Positions 26,103 to 34,707 of a stretch of 55,531 bases of DNA are shown here, piece after piece. The first letter of the stretch is position 1, and each line of letters starts with the position of its first letter. The stretch covers positions 60,013 to 115,543 of the forward strand of contig DIZL01000075.1 in NCBI GenBank assembly GCA_002429385.1, written 5' to 3'. The notes under the pieces are model-generated. The model did no database searches and was not told where the DNA came from. It saw only the letters and a list, made by a program, of their open reading frames with translations. The stretch is from Prolixibacteraceae bacterium UBA6029 (GTDB lineage Bacteria > Bacteroidota > Bacteroidia > Bacteroidales > Prolixibacteraceae). The position numbers and the translations under genes were made by a program.

Positions 26103-26188
26103 TGCACCGAACTCGTGTTGTGTGCTATGCCAAAATACTTCTTACAAAAAATGTAATGCTCTTCTGCCCTGTTGTGTCGCCTAAATGG

Positions 26189-26316
26189 AGCTTATTTCCT
26201 TTCACGTTATTCGAAGATTATTCGAAGGTTATTCGAAGGTTATTCGAAGATAGTTCAATTTTATTCTAATAATCATCGAATAAGTTTCTAATAACTAATG
26301 AATAAGCTTCAAATAA
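26189..26316. repeat. 11-bp tandem repeat array with inverted flanks
   Basis: Four exact-length tandem units TTATTCGAAGR (26207-26250), followed by opposite-strand copies TCGAATAA (26276-26283) and CTTCAAATAA (26307-26316). An 8-bp inverted pair AGCTTATT/AATAAGCT (26189-26196, 26301-26308) brackets the array. Each unit contains the palindrome TTCGAA. The array can fold back on its inverted copies. Confidence 0.7.
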
Positions 26317-26526
26317 TTTTAAGACCCGTTGGATGGCCGATAAATGAGAGAACCAATCCAAACTTTGACCTGGAACAGATTTAGAATTAAGAAATTTAAT
26401 CACTTCACAACTATCAATCATGCCTATGTGTCTGGATATGAAATCTCCTTCTAATAGGTTGTATTTAAATATAGGATTGTGTTTTTAAATCCGTACTTTA
26501 ATAATACAATCATGATTTTAAATTCA

Positions 26527-26534
26527 TAGCTTTG
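26527..26534 (+). promoter_or_regulatory. Putative promoter -7 element TAGCTTTG
   Basis: A perfect TAnnTTTG match 24 bases before the ATG at 26558. No clear -33 box is seen. Confidence 0.45.
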
Positions 26535-26557
26535 CGTTAACTTATAATTCAAGCATT

Positions 26558-27865
26558 ATGGAGCGACAGATTACTGCAAAATTGCTAAACTGGAAAACCA
26601 GCAGGATGCGTAAGCCGCTGATTGTAAGAGGAGCGCGTCAAACAGGAAAATCATATTCGATAACTGAATTCGGAAACAAGTATTTTGAAGGAACAACTCA
26701 TGTGATTAATTTCGAAAAAAGGATCGATTGGCATTCTATATTCGACCAAAATCTTGATGCAGCAAGAATAATAAGTGAACTTGAAATTAATTCAGGTAAA
26801 AGAATTGTTGTTGGAAAAGATTTGCTCTTTTTCGATGAAATTCAGGAATGCCCGAATGCTATAGCCTCTCTTCGTTATTTCTACGAACAAATGCCTGACT
26901 TACACGTGGTAGCTGCTGGTTCGCTGCTCGAATTCGCTCTCGGAAATATTCCTTTCCCGGTTGGCAGGGTTCAACTGATGGATATGTATCCGATGACTTT
27001 CTCTGAATTTTTACTGGCTTCAGGAAACGAACCAGCCGCACAACTCATTCAGAAAGCCCCGAAAGAATTGTCTCCAACAATTCACAATATGCTGGCGGGT
27101 GAATTGAAGAAATACTTTTTCGTTGGTGGAATGCCTGAATGTGTTAAAACGTATGTCGGGAATCAAAGCTTGAATGAAGTCTTTAAAATTCAGGCAGATT
27201 TGATGGCAACTTTCAGACAGGATTTTCTGAAATACTCGCCAAGGGTGGATACCGATTGTCTTAACTCAATACTTGCAAGCATTCCACAAAGAATAGGTCA
27301 ACAGATCAAATATGCAAGTCTGGCAGAAGGCTTTTCAAATCCTACGATTAAAAAAGCATTCGATTTGCTTGAAACTGCACGGCTTTTCAGAAAGGTAAGG
27401 ACTGCTTCTCCCGCCGGATTGCCCTTGGGAGCCAGCGCTTCAGATAAAAAATTCAAAGCGGTTATGCTGGATGTTGGATTAATGGGTAGTCTGATTGGCA
27501 TTTCCCGGTTGACAGAATATCAAAAGACTAATCTCTTGTCAATTTTCCAAGGTGCAATGGCCGAACAGTTTGTTGGTCAGGAGATTTTGGCATCAACCGG
27601 GAGCAATCTGTATTATTGGGCCAGGGAAGCTAAAAACAGCAATGCAGAAACGGATTATTTGATTGAAAAGCAAGATCAAATTCTACCAATAGAAGTAAAG
27701 AGCGGGAAAAGTGGAAGCCTCAAAAGCCTTCACCTTTTATTGGAAACCTACCCAAATGTAAAAGAAGCATACGTATTCTCAGACGCTAATTTCGGACAGC
27801 TTCAGGCACAAAAAATATCATTTATTCCAATTTATTACGCCGCTGCTGCTGTGAATAGTATGTGA
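26558..27865 (+). CDS. ATP-binding protein with AAA_14 and DUF4143 domains
   Basis: A 435-residue P-loop ATPase of a family spread widely and often laterally in bacteria and archaea; its function is not settled. Walker A is GARQTGKS (25-32), Walker B DLLFFDEIQECP (88-99) and a sensor-1-like AAGSLLEFAL near 125-135. The C-terminal DUF4143 region (about 200-435) includes NSILASIPQRIGQQIKYASLAEG, a winged-helix-like part, and a nuclease-like fold segment with EQFVGQEILAST, YYWAREAKNSNAETDYLIEKQDQILPIEVKSGKSGSLKSL (E-V-K, reminiscent of PD-(D/E)XK). Cytoplasmic. It stands alone, convergent with valS 32 bases away. Confidence 0.92.
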   Translation: MERQITAKLLNWKTSRMRKPLIVRGARQTGKSYSITEFGNKYFEGTTHVINFEKRIDWHSIFDQNLDAARIISELEINSGKRIVVGKDLLFFDEIQECPNAIASLRYFYEQMPDLHVVAAGSLLEFALGNIPFPVGRVQLMDMYPMTFSEFLLASGNEPAAQLIQKAPKELSPTIHNMLAGELKKYFFVGGMPECVKTYVGNQSLNEVFKIQADLMATFRQDFLKYSPRVDTDCLNSILASIPQRIGQQIKYASLAEGFSNPTIKKAFDLLETARLFRKVRTASPAGLPLGASASDKKFKAVMLDVGLMGSLIGISRLTEYQKTNLLSIFQGAMAEQFVGQEILASTGSNLYYWAREAKNSNAETDYLIEKQDQILPIEVKSGKSGSLKSLHLLLETYPNVKEAYVFSDANFGQLQAQKISFIPIYYAAAAVNSM

Positions 27866-27897
27866 TTGGATGCCTCTGATCATCCGATAACATACTT

Positions 27898-30528
27898 TTA
27901 CTTCAGGCCTGCAATCTGTTCTTCCAGTACCTTGATTTTTGCTTCGGCATCGGCTTGTTTGGCGCGTTCTACTGCTACTATGGCTTCAGGAGCGCTGCTG
28001 ACAAAACGTTCGTTGCTCAGTTTCTTCAGAACAGAATTCAGGAAACCATTGGTATATACGAGTTCAGCATTCAGCTTGATCAGTTCTTCTTCAACGTCAA
28101 TCGTTACGCTTAGCGGGACATAGTAGGTGGTGGATTTAACAAGAAACGAGGCTGCTGATTTGACTTCTTCAGTAACTATATTTAAAGATGAAAGATTGCC
28201 CATTTTCACCAATACAGGGTTAAATTCAGGTGCAAAACCCTTGTCGCCCGGCATCACGGACAGTTCGAGCTGATCTTTAATAGGGATGTTATTTTTGGTA
28301 CGGATAGTACGCAATCCGGCAACAACTTCTTTCACATCTTCAAAGCGGGCAATCAAGGTATCGTCGTAGCCGGTTGATTTGGGCCATGAACTGATTACTA
28401 TGCTGTCGCCCTTCCGCCTTTCCTTCAGTAACTGCCAGATTTCCTCACTTACGAAAGGCATAAACGGATGCAGGAAACGCAATACTTCATCAAAAATATC
28501 TATTAATTCCTCATAGGTCTTCGCATCAACAGGCTGCTGATAGGCGGGTTTCACCATTTCGAGCAACCATCCGGAGAACTCATCGCGAACGGTGGTATAG
28601 ACACTCATCAGGGCATCTGAAATGCGGAACTTATCGAAATGATCATCGGTTTGCGCTACAATCTGGCTGAACTTTTCGTGAAACCAGCTGATGGCAATAC
28701 GCGAATGTTCGGGCTGCGGGATATTTGTGTCCACTTCCCATCCATTGACCAGGCGGAAAGAGTTCCAGATTTTGGTCACGAAACTGGCTCCCTGCTGAGG
28801 CAATATTTCGTCGAACATCAAATCACCACCTGCAGGCGAACACAGCAACATACCTACACGAACACCATCGGCACCGTAGGTAGCAATCAGATCAAGCGGA
28901 TCGGGCGAATTGCCAAGCGATTTGGACATTTTCCGTCGCTGTTTGTCACGTACCATTCCGGTAAAATATACATTTTTGAACGGATATTGATCGCGGTATT
29001 CGTAACCTGAAATAATCATTCGGGCCACCCAGAAAAAAATAATATCAGGCCCGGTAACCAAATCATTGGTCGGGTAATAATAGTTAATTTCCTTGTTGTC
29101 GGGTTTACAGATGCCGTCGAACACCGAGATGGGCCAAAGCCAGCTGGAGAACCAGGTATCAAGCACGTCCTCATCCTGACGCAGGTCGCTCATGCTCAAC
29201 TTGGAGTTCCCAGTCCTTTCCTGTGCCAGAGACAATGCTTCTTCATCACTTTCAGCAACTACAAAACTTCCGTCAGAAAGGTAATACACCGGTATGCGGT
29301 GGCCCCACCATAACTGGCGGCTGATACACCAATCCTTGATGTTGTCCATCCAATGGCGGTAAGTATTCTTATATTTCGGCGGATAAAACTGAATGGTGTC
29401 GTTTGCCACATTTTCGGCGGCGGGTTTTATCAGCGTATCCATCTTCAGAAACCACTGAGCCGATAGTTTTGGCTCGATCGGCACGTGGGTACGTTCGGAG
29501 AAACCAACCTTATTGGTGTAATCTTCAACTTTATCCACATTTCCGTTGGCTTCGAGTTCAATCATTATTTTATCGCGCACGGCAAAACGATCTTCACCCA
29601 CATATAATCCGGCCTTCTCGCTCAGCGTGCCATCATCATTAAAGATGTCGATGCTTGGCAGGTTGAACCGCATGCCGATTTCATAGTCATTCACATCGTG
29701 AGCGGGAGTGATTTTCAGGCAGCCGGTACCAAATTCCATGTCCACATACTCATCTTCAATGATGGGGACTGAACGGTTGATCAGCGGAACCAGAACACGT
29801 TTTCCTCTCAAGTGGTGGAAACGTGCATCGTTCGGGTTAACGCAAACTGCAGTATCTCCCAATATGGTCTCGGGACGGGTAGTAGCTATGGTTACAAATT
29901 CGTTTTCTGTACCTTCAATCTGATATTTCAGGTAATATAATTTTGACTGAACTTCTTTGAATATCACTTCTTCATCCGAGAGTGCGGTCTTTGCAGCCGG
30001 ATCCCAGTTGACCATACGAATACCCCGATAGATCAGTCCCTTATCATGTAAATCAACAAAGGTTTTAATGACCGATTCGCTGCGTACTTCGTCCATGGTA
30101 AATGCTGTGCGATCCCAGTCACAGGAAGCTCCAAGTTTCTTCAGCTGTTCGAGGATGATACCGCCATGTTTATTGGTCCATTCCCAGGCGTGTTTCAGAA
30201 ATTCCTCACGACTAAGATCGAATTTCGAGATTCCTTCATTTTTGAGTTTGTTTACCACGCGGGCTTCGGTAGCAATAGACGCGTGATCTGTTCCTGGAAC
30301 CCAGCAGGCATTTTTACCCAGCATACGGGCACGGCGGGTCAGGATATCCTGAATGGTATTGTTGAGCATATGCCCCATGTGCAATACACCGGTGACGTTT
30401 GGCGGCGGAATGACAATCGTATAAGGCTCACGTTCGTCGGGTTCAGAATGAAAAAACTTGTTTTCCATCCAGTACTGATACCATTTGTCTTCTACTTCGG
30501 CGGCGTTGTATTTGCTGGGGATATCCAT
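27898..30528 (-). CDS. valS: Valine-tRNA ligase
   Basis: Charges tRNA-Val in the cytoplasm. 876 residues, normal for ValRS. Class I signature PPPNVTGVLHMGH (41-53), zinc/editing-domain regions with ATTRPETILGDTAVCVNP, WWGHRIPVYY, and KMSKSLGNSPDPLD near residue 533. A C-terminal coiled coil (ELIKLNAELVYTNGFLNSVLKKL ... KIKVLEEQIAGLK) is present, as typical for ValRS. There are no neighbours in an operon. Confidence 0.97.
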   Translation of the reverse strand: MDIPSKYNAAEVEDKWYQYWMENKFFHSEPDEREPYTIVIPPPNVTGVLHMGHMLNNTIQDILTRRARMLGKNACWVPGTDHASIATEARVVNKLKNEGISKFDLSREEFLKHAWEWTNKHGGIILEQLKKLGASCDWDRTAFTMDEVRSESVIKTFVDLHDKGLIYRGIRMVNWDPAAKTALSDEEVIFKEVQSKLYYLKYQIEGTENEFVTIATTRPETILGDTAVCVNPNDARFHHLRGKRVLVPLINRSVPIIEDEYVDMEFGTGCLKITPAHDVNDYEIGMRFNLPSIDIFNDDGTLSEKAGLYVGEDRFAVRDKIMIELEANGNVDKVEDYTNKVGFSERTHVPIEPKLSAQWFLKMDTLIKPAAENVANDTIQFYPPKYKNTYRHWMDNIKDWCISRQLWWGHRIPVYYLSDGSFVVAESDEEALSLAQERTGNSKLSMSDLRQDEDVLDTWFSSWLWPISVFDGICKPDNKEINYYYPTNDLVTGPDIIFFWVARMIISGYEYRDQYPFKNVYFTGMVRDKQRRKMSKSLGNSPDPLDLIATYGADGVRVGMLLCSPAGGDLMFDEILPQQGASFVTKIWNSFRLVNGWEVDTNIPQPEHSRIAISWFHEKFSQIVAQTDDHFDKFRISDALMSVYTTVRDEFSGWLLEMVKPAYQQPVDAKTYEELIDIFDEVLRFLHPFMPFVSEEIWQLLKERRKGDSIVISSWPKSTGYDDTLIARFEDVKEVVAGLRTIRTKNNIPIKDQLELSVMPGDKGFAPEFNPVLVKMGNLSSLNIVTEEVKSAASFLVKSTTYYVPLSVTIDVEEELIKLNAELVYTNGFLNSVLKKLSNERFVSSAPEAIVAVERAKQADAEAKIKVLEEQIAGLK

Positions 30529-30578
30529 TTGTAACTGTTTTATATCGTTGTTTGGGCTTACGTATTTAAACCAAAATG

Positions 30579-30586
30579 CAAAAATA
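30579..30586 (-). promoter_or_regulatory. Putative valS promoter -7 element TATTTTTG
   Basis: A perfect TAnnTTTG match on the minus strand, 51 bases before the valS ATG. No -33 box was found at the expected spacing. Confidence 0.4.
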
Positions 30587-30762
30587 GGAAAATAAGTTCG
30601 ATGGAGGAATATGTTTTGATAAGTTCACAGTCTATATTGATCTGAATTTCGATACATTGTAGTATCTTTGAATATTGCGTTCCATTTTAATCACCGAATG
30701 TTCATGTACTTACTAAATGAACCCTGGTATGCTTAAAGCGTAAAAAACAACAAGCCAGTATG

Positions 30763-30787
30763 AACTGGTCACAATTTGTGACCAGTT
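30763..30787. promoter_or_regulatory. Palindrome 1 upstream of ORF6N gene
   Basis: A perfect 12-bp inverted repeat with a one-base centre; the 17-base core is GGTCACAATTTGTGACC (30767-30783). A near copy of 25 bases (21 identical) lies inside the ORF6N gene at 31104-31128. Confidence 0.65.
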
Positions 30788-30820
30788 GAATTTAATGTTT
30801 TTAACCAATGAGTAAAACTT

Positions 30821-30841
30821 AAGGTTCCAAACTGGAACCTT
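30821..30841. promoter_or_regulatory. Palindrome 2 upstream of ORF6N gene
   Basis: A perfect 9-bp inverted repeat with a 3-base centre; core GGTTCCAAACTGGAACC (30823-30839). It has the same layout as palindrome 1, with paired base changes that keep the symmetry. Confidence 0.6.
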
Positions 30842-30861
30842 AAAAGATGAAGATTTTCTAT

Positions 30862-30878
30862 GGTCACAAATTGAGACC
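30862..30878. promoter_or_regulatory. Palindrome 3 upstream of ORF6N gene
   Basis: The core GGTCACAAATTGAGACC is one mismatched pair away from a perfect palindrome. It ends 23 bases before the ATG and could overlap the promoter or leader. Confidence 0.55.
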
Positions 30879-30901
30879 TGTTCAATCAAATTTTTCATAT
30901 T

Positions 30902-31789
30902 ATGAGCGAATCATTAGAAATATGGCAACATCTCGAAATTGAAAACAGGATTTTCATTATTCGTGGGGTGCAGGTGATGATTGACAGTGATTTAGCCGAG
31001 TTATATGGTGTAGAAACCAAAAGGTTAAATGAACAGGTTAAACGCAATATTGACAGGTTTCCGCAGGTTTTCAGGTTTCAACTGAATGACAAAGAAAAAA
31101 ATGAACTGGTCGCAAATTGCGACCGGTTGAGCAACCTAAAGCACTCAAGTAATAATCCCTATGCCTTTACTGAACAAGGTGTAGCAATGCTTTCATCTGT
31201 ATTAAAAAGCGACATCGCTATACAGGTGAGTGTACGAATCATGATTGCATTTGTGGAAATGAGAAAATTTGTTGCTTCGAACGCCGGTCTTTTCCAGAGG
31301 CTCGATAAGGTTGAGCAGAAACTCCTTGAAACCGAACATACGTTTGAACAGGTTTTTAAAGCGCTCGAAAGCAAAGATAAGCTCCCCCGGCAAGGTGTGT
31401 TTTTCGACGGGCAGGTTTTTGACGCTTACAGCTTTGTTTCGCAACTGATTAAACAAGCCACGAAAAGCATCATCCTGATTGATAATTATGTGGATGAAAG
31501 CGTGCTTGTTTTATTGAGCAAGAAAAAGGCTAATGTGATCTGTACGCTATTTACCAAAACAGTTTCAGAACAATTGAAACTTGATGCGGCGAAATTCAAC
31601 AAACAATATCCAACTTTGAAGATAGTTGAATTTGGCAAAGCACACGACCGCTTCCTGATTATCGACGAAACGGAAGTCTATCATTTGGGCGCATCTTTAA
31701 AAGACCTGGGTCGGAAATGGTTCGCCTTTACCCGGCTGGAGCAAGACTCAGTAACCATAATCCAACAAATCAAGGTATTGATCGCATGA
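30902..31789 (+). CDS. ORF6N domain protein
   Basis: A 295-residue protein. The N-terminal ORF6N domain (about 8-125) is a phage- and mobile-element-related DNA-binding domain: FIIRGVQVMIDSDLAELYGVETKRLNEQVKRN, FPQVFRFQLNDKEKNELVANCDRL, NPYAFTEQGVAMLSSVLKSDIAIQVSVRIMIAFVEMRKF. A short coiled linker follows (about 130-160). The C-terminal part (about 165-290) has FVSQLIKQATKSIILIDNYVDESVLVLLSKKK and KAHDRFLIIDETEVYHLGASLKDLG, a phospholipase D-like half site (His-x-Arg-x4-Asp instead of HKD). Biological role unknown. Four palindromes of one pattern lie around it, one inside the gene over the ELVANCDRL codons, which may point to self-regulation. Confidence 0.9.
   Translation: MSESLEIWQHLEIENRIFIIRGVQVMIDSDLAELYGVETKRLNEQVKRNIDRFPQVFRFQLNDKEKNELVANCDRLSNLKHSSNNPYAFTEQGVAMLSSVLKSDIAIQVSVRIMIAFVEMRKFVASNAGLFQRLDKVEQKLLETEHTFEQVFKALESKDKLPRQGVFFDGQVFDAYSFVSQLIKQATKSIILIDNYVDESVLVLLSKKKANVICTLFTKTVSEQLKLDAAKFNKQYPTLKIVEFGKAHDRFLIIDETEVYHLGASLKDLGRKWFAFTRLEQDSVTIIQQIKVLIA
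31104..31128. promoter_or_regulatory. Palindrome 4 inside the ORF6N gene
   Basis: A 12-bp inverted repeat with one mismatch and a single centre base; core GGTCGCAAATTGCGACC (31108-31124). It codes for ELVANCDRL in the ORF6N domain. It matches palindrome 1 at 21 of 25 bases. Confidence 0.6.
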
Positions 31790-31847
31790 GAAAAGGAGAC
31801 AATCTATTAATCCAGATAAAGTTGATCAAATTGATTCCAACAAAATG

Positions 31848-31882
31848 AAAGAAGGCTGGAATGTTAAATTCCAGCCTTCTTT
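31848..31882. terminator. Bidirectional terminator between ORF6N gene and ald
   Basis: A perfect 15-bp stem (31848-31862 with 31868-31882) with a 5-base loop and A/T ends, between convergent genes. Confidence 0.88.
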
Positions 31883-31909
31883 ATAAGTTATAAAATTCTA
31901 TTTCTGAAT

Positions 31910-33022
31910 TTACAGTACAGTCTCAACGTCTTGGTAAGGTAATCCAAAGGCATCAGCAACACCCTGATAAACAACCTTTCCTTTAACAACGTTCAGGCCT
32001 TTTCTCAGAGCGTCGTTTTCGTTACAGGCTTTCTTCCAGCCTTTGTTGGCGATCTGAATGGCATAAGGCAGTGTAGCATTGGTCAAGGCCAGAGTAGAGG
32101 TACGTGGCACAGCGCCAGGCATATTGGCAACACAATAGTGAATCACATGATCGATCACAAAAGTCGGATGATCGTGAGTGGTCGGAACGGTCGTTTCAAA
32201 ACAACCACCCTGATCAACAGCCACGTCAACCATTACGGTTCCCGGTTTCATGGTTGGAATCATATCGCTGGTAATCAGCTTTGGAGCAACAGCACCTGGA
32301 ATAAGTACGGCGCCAATGATTACATCTGCATTGCGAACCATCTCACGAATGTTGTATTCGTTGCTCATCATGGTTTTTACGTTTGCAGGCATGATATCGT
32401 CCAGGTAACGCAGACGTTTCAGGCTCACATCAATGATGGTGACATCAGCGCCAAGTCCACCGGCCATTTTAGCAGCTTCTGTTCCAACAATCCCGCCACC
32501 GATAATCAGTACCTTTGCAGGGGGTACTCCGGGAACTCCACCCAGTAATACACCATATCCGCCAAAAGTTTTCTCAAGGTATTTGGCGCCTTCCTGAATC
32601 GACATACGACCTGCAACTTCCGACATCGGAATAAGCAAAGGCAATGAACGGTCAGCCATTTCAACGGTTTCGTAAGCCAGGCAGATTGATCCGTTTCCAA
32701 GCATAGCCCTGGTTAAAGGCTCACCGGAAGCAAAATGGAAATAGGTAAATAAAATCTGACCATCTTTAATCAGCTTGTATTCTGAAGCGATAGGTTCTTT
32801 TACCTTGATAATCATTTCGGCAATCGCATATACCTCTTCAATAGTCGGAAGAACCGATGCACCTGCATGCATGTAATCTTCATCGGCAAATCCGCTTCCC
32901 ATACCAGCAGTGGCCTGCATATAAACAGTATGACCATTCTTAACCATTTCAGCTGCACCAGCTGGAGTTAAAGCAACCCGGTTTTCGTTATTTTTAATTT
33001 CTTTTGGAACTCCAATAATCAT
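31910..33022 (-). CDS. ald: Alanine dehydrogenase
   Basis: NAD-dependent enzyme that interconverts L-alanine with pyruvate and ammonia in the cytoplasm. 370 residues, the usual length. The N-terminus IGVPKEIKNNENRVALTP is typical. The catalytic and substrate residues known from characterised Ald (Arg15, Lys75, His96, Asp270) are all present at these numbers. The nucleotide loop is IIGGGIVGTEAAKMA (173-187). A minus-strand -7 element CAAAATTA (TAATTTTG) lies at 33054-33061. It appears monocistronic. Confidence 0.96.
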   Translation of the reverse strand: MIIGVPKEIKNNENRVALTPAGAAEMVKNGHTVYMQATAGMGSGFADEDYMHAGASVLPTIEEVYAIAEMIIKVKEPIASEYKLIKDGQILFTYFHFASGEPLTRAMLGNGSICLAYETVEMADRSLPLLIPMSEVAGRMSIQEGAKYLEKTFGGYGVLLGGVPGVPPAKVLIIGGGIVGTEAAKMAGGLGADVTIIDVSLKRLRYLDDIMPANVKTMMSNEYNIREMVRNADVIIGAVLIPGAVAPKLITSDMIPTMKPGTVMVDVAVDQGGCFETTVPTTHDHPTFVIDHVIHYCVANMPGAVPRTSTLALTNATLPYAIQIANKGWKKACNENDALRKGLNVVKGKVVYQGVADAFGLPYQDVETVL

Positions 33023-33053
33023 TTTCGTAGTATTTTAAAGTTTTCTAATGCTC

Positions 33054-33061
33054 CAAAATTA
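33054..33061 (-). promoter_or_regulatory. Putative ald promoter -7 element TAATTTTG
   Basis: A perfect TAnnTTTG match on the minus strand, 32 bases before the ald ATG. No clear -33 box. Confidence 0.42.
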
Positions 33062-33222
33062 GACTATCCGAATCTTTGAAAACATGATAAAAAACAATGA
33101 ATACGAAAGGAACGTAAAGAAAGCAGGCAAACTCAAACCAATATCATACGATAAAGGCTTCGGTGGTTTTAATTTGAAAGTTATTGTGCTGTTAAGATTT
33201 CACATTAAACCAAAACCTAAAA

Positions 33223-33253
33223 TTTTCATTTAAGATTGATAATCGTATATTTG
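33223..33253 (+). promoter_or_regulatory. Putative aminotransferase promoter (TTTT-N19-TATATTTG)
   Basis: A perfect -7 element TATATTTG (33246-33253) with a TTTT box (33223-33226) 19 bases upstream, 30 bases before the ATG at 33283. Confidence 0.5.
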
Positions 33254-33282
33254 TCGGCTTCATTGATAATATTTTCTATAAC

Positions 33283-34509
33283 ATGCCAAATACATCGGAA
33301 CGGGGTAATTTGATGCCGGATTCGCCCATCCGGAAGCTGGTTCCTTTGGCTGACAAAGCCAAGGAAAAGGGGAGAAAGGTGTTCCACCTGAATATCGGAC
33401 AGCCGGATTTGCCAACGCCTCAAAACGCGATAGATGCCATCCGCAACATTGACCGTAAAATACTGGAGTATTCTCCAAGTGAAGGAATCAGATCATTCCG
33501 TGAAAAACTGGCGGCGTACTACCATACTTTTAAAATCGACGTAACTGCTGACGATATCATCATCACCACCGGGGGTTCCGAAGCGGTGACCTTTGCTTTT
33601 CTGGCCTGTCTGGATCCCGGTGACGAAATCATCGTTCCGGAGCCTGCATACGCTAATTACACTGCCTTTGCAATCCTGGCAGGCGCTGTAATCAAATCTA
33701 TCCCCTCAAAAATAGAGGAAGGTTTTGCCTTGCCACCTATGAGCGAATTTGAAAAACTGATCACTCCACGCACCAAAGGGATCCTGATCTGCAACCCGAA
33801 TAACCCGACCGGATATCTGTACAATCGTACCGAAATGAACCAGATTCGGGATATGGTTAAAAAATATGACTTGTACCTGTTCTCCGATGAAGTTTACCGC
33901 GAGTTTTGCTATACCGGTGCGCCTTATATCTCGGCTTTTCACCTGGAAGGCATTGAGCAAAACGTGGTACTGATTGATTCGGTTTCCAAGAGATATAGTG
34001 AATGTGGGTTGCGTATCGGGGCACTGATCACCAAGAACAAGGCATTGAAGAAGAATGTCATGAAGTTTTGTCAGGCACGCTTAAGTCCGCCGCTCATCGG
34101 ACAAATTGCAGCCGAAGCCTCACTGGACAACAACAAGGAATACATGCATGATGTATATGATGAATATGTTGAGCGTCGTAAATTCCTGGTTGACGGACTC
34201 AACCGCATCAACGGAGTCTATTCTCCCATACCAATGGGAGCCTTTTACACCGTTGCACGCCTGCCTGTTGACGATGCCGATAAGTTCTGTTCCTGGTTGC
34301 TGAGCGATTTTGAATACGAGAATCAAACCATCTTTATGGCTCCGGCTTCCGGATTTTACACTACTCCCGGTTATGGAAAAGATGAAGTCCGTATTGCCTA
34401 TGTACTGAAAAAAGAAGATTTGGCTACTTCGCTTAAGATACTGGAAGAAGCTCTGAAAGTGTATCCCGGAAGTAAGGTGAAGCAGGCAGTAGCTGCCATA
34501 ATGGAATAA
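33283..34509 (+). CDS. PLP-dependent aminotransferase (class I/II)
   Basis: A 408-residue fold-type I aminotransferase of the aspartate/aromatic family. The PLP lysine is Lys236 in SVSKRYSECGLRIG. Other marks are NIGQPDLPTP (37-46), TTGGSEAVTFAFLA (95-108, phosphate-binding start), NPNNPTG (171-177, cofactor Asn), SDEVYREF (201-208, cofactor Asp/Tyr) and the C-terminal carboxylate-binding Arg in DEVRIAYVL. The exact amino donor cannot be read off. Alone between a promoter and a terminator. Confidence 0.92.
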   Translation: MPNTSERGNLMPDSPIRKLVPLADKAKEKGRKVFHLNIGQPDLPTPQNAIDAIRNIDRKILEYSPSEGIRSFREKLAAYYHTFKIDVTADDIIITTGGSEAVTFAFLACLDPGDEIIVPEPAYANYTAFAILAGAVIKSIPSKIEEGFALPPMSEFEKLITPRTKGILICNPNNPTGYLYNRTEMNQIRDMVKKYDLYLFSDEVYREFCYTGAPYISAFHLEGIEQNVVLIDSVSKRYSECGLRIGALITKNKALKKNVMKFCQARLSPPLIGQIAAEASLDNNKEYMHDVYDEYVERRKFLVDGLNRINGVYSPIPMGAFYTVARLPVDDADKFCSWLLSDFEYENQTIFMAPASGFYTTPGYGKDEVRIAYVLKKEDLATSLKILEEALKVYPGSKVKQAVAAIME

Positions 34510-34532
34510 AGACACAAAATAGATATAGGGAT

Positions 34533-34570
34533 AAAGCGTTCGGAACAATACTCCGGACGCTTTTTTGTTT
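34533..34570 (+). terminator. Terminator of the aminotransferase gene
   Basis: A 9-bp stem GCGTTCGGA/TCCGGACGC (one G-U pair; 34536-34544 and 34552-34560) is followed by six T. Confidence 0.85.
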
Positions 34571-34591
34571 TCTGATTAGTTTAATATTTTG

Positions 34592-34599
34592 TACATTTG
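34592..34599 (+). promoter_or_regulatory. Putative promoter -7 element TACATTTG for the GNAT gene
   Basis: A perfect TAnnTTTG match. It overlaps the first possible TTG codon (34597) of the downstream frame, so translation must start further in, at ATG 34651 or 34708. Confidence 0.48.
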
Positions 34600-34707
34600 A
34601 GGAAGGCTGAACGGTTTATCATACGCCAAAGACGAATACAACGAATTTGCATGGAGTATGTGACTGAATGTTCCCTTGCAGTTCCTGTTGAAAAAATAAA
34701 ACATCCC

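Larger units (their letters stand above)
25951..26557. other. 607-base gap with repeats, no supported gene
   Basis: No convincing gene. It holds the palindrome TCCCGAGGCCTCGGGA (26087), the 11-bp repeat element (26189-26316) and the promoter of the DUF4143 gene (26527). An open frame 26075-26269 crosses the repeat array and has no recognisable features. Confidence 0.5.
30529..30901. promoter_or_regulatory. Divergent valS/ORF6N region with palindromes
   Basis: A 373-base gap. It holds the minus-strand -7 element TATTTTTG for valS (30579-30586), and three palindromes of one pattern upstream of the ORF6N gene (see separate entries). An open frame on the minus strand starting at 30898 covers the palindromes and is not supported as a gene. 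Confidence 0.5.

Noticed and set aside
26207..26250. CRISPR-like array
   Set aside because: The 11-base units are directly adjacent with no spacers and no cas genes are in the window.
26075..26269. Plus-strand open frame of 64 codons
   Set aside because: It passes through the TCCCGA palindrome and the 11-bp repeat array, so its sequence is mostly repeat-derived; no family features.
26558..27865. Prophage or defence island around the DUF4143 ATPase and ORF6N gene
   Set aside because: The neighbours are valS and ald, housekeeping genes, and no integrase, capsid or restriction genes are present; these are isolated genes.
30713..30898. Minus-strand open frame of 61 codons upstream of the ORF6N gene
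   Set aside because: It runs across the palindromes, whose symmetry produces similar phrases on both strands, and has no recognisable features or promoter.
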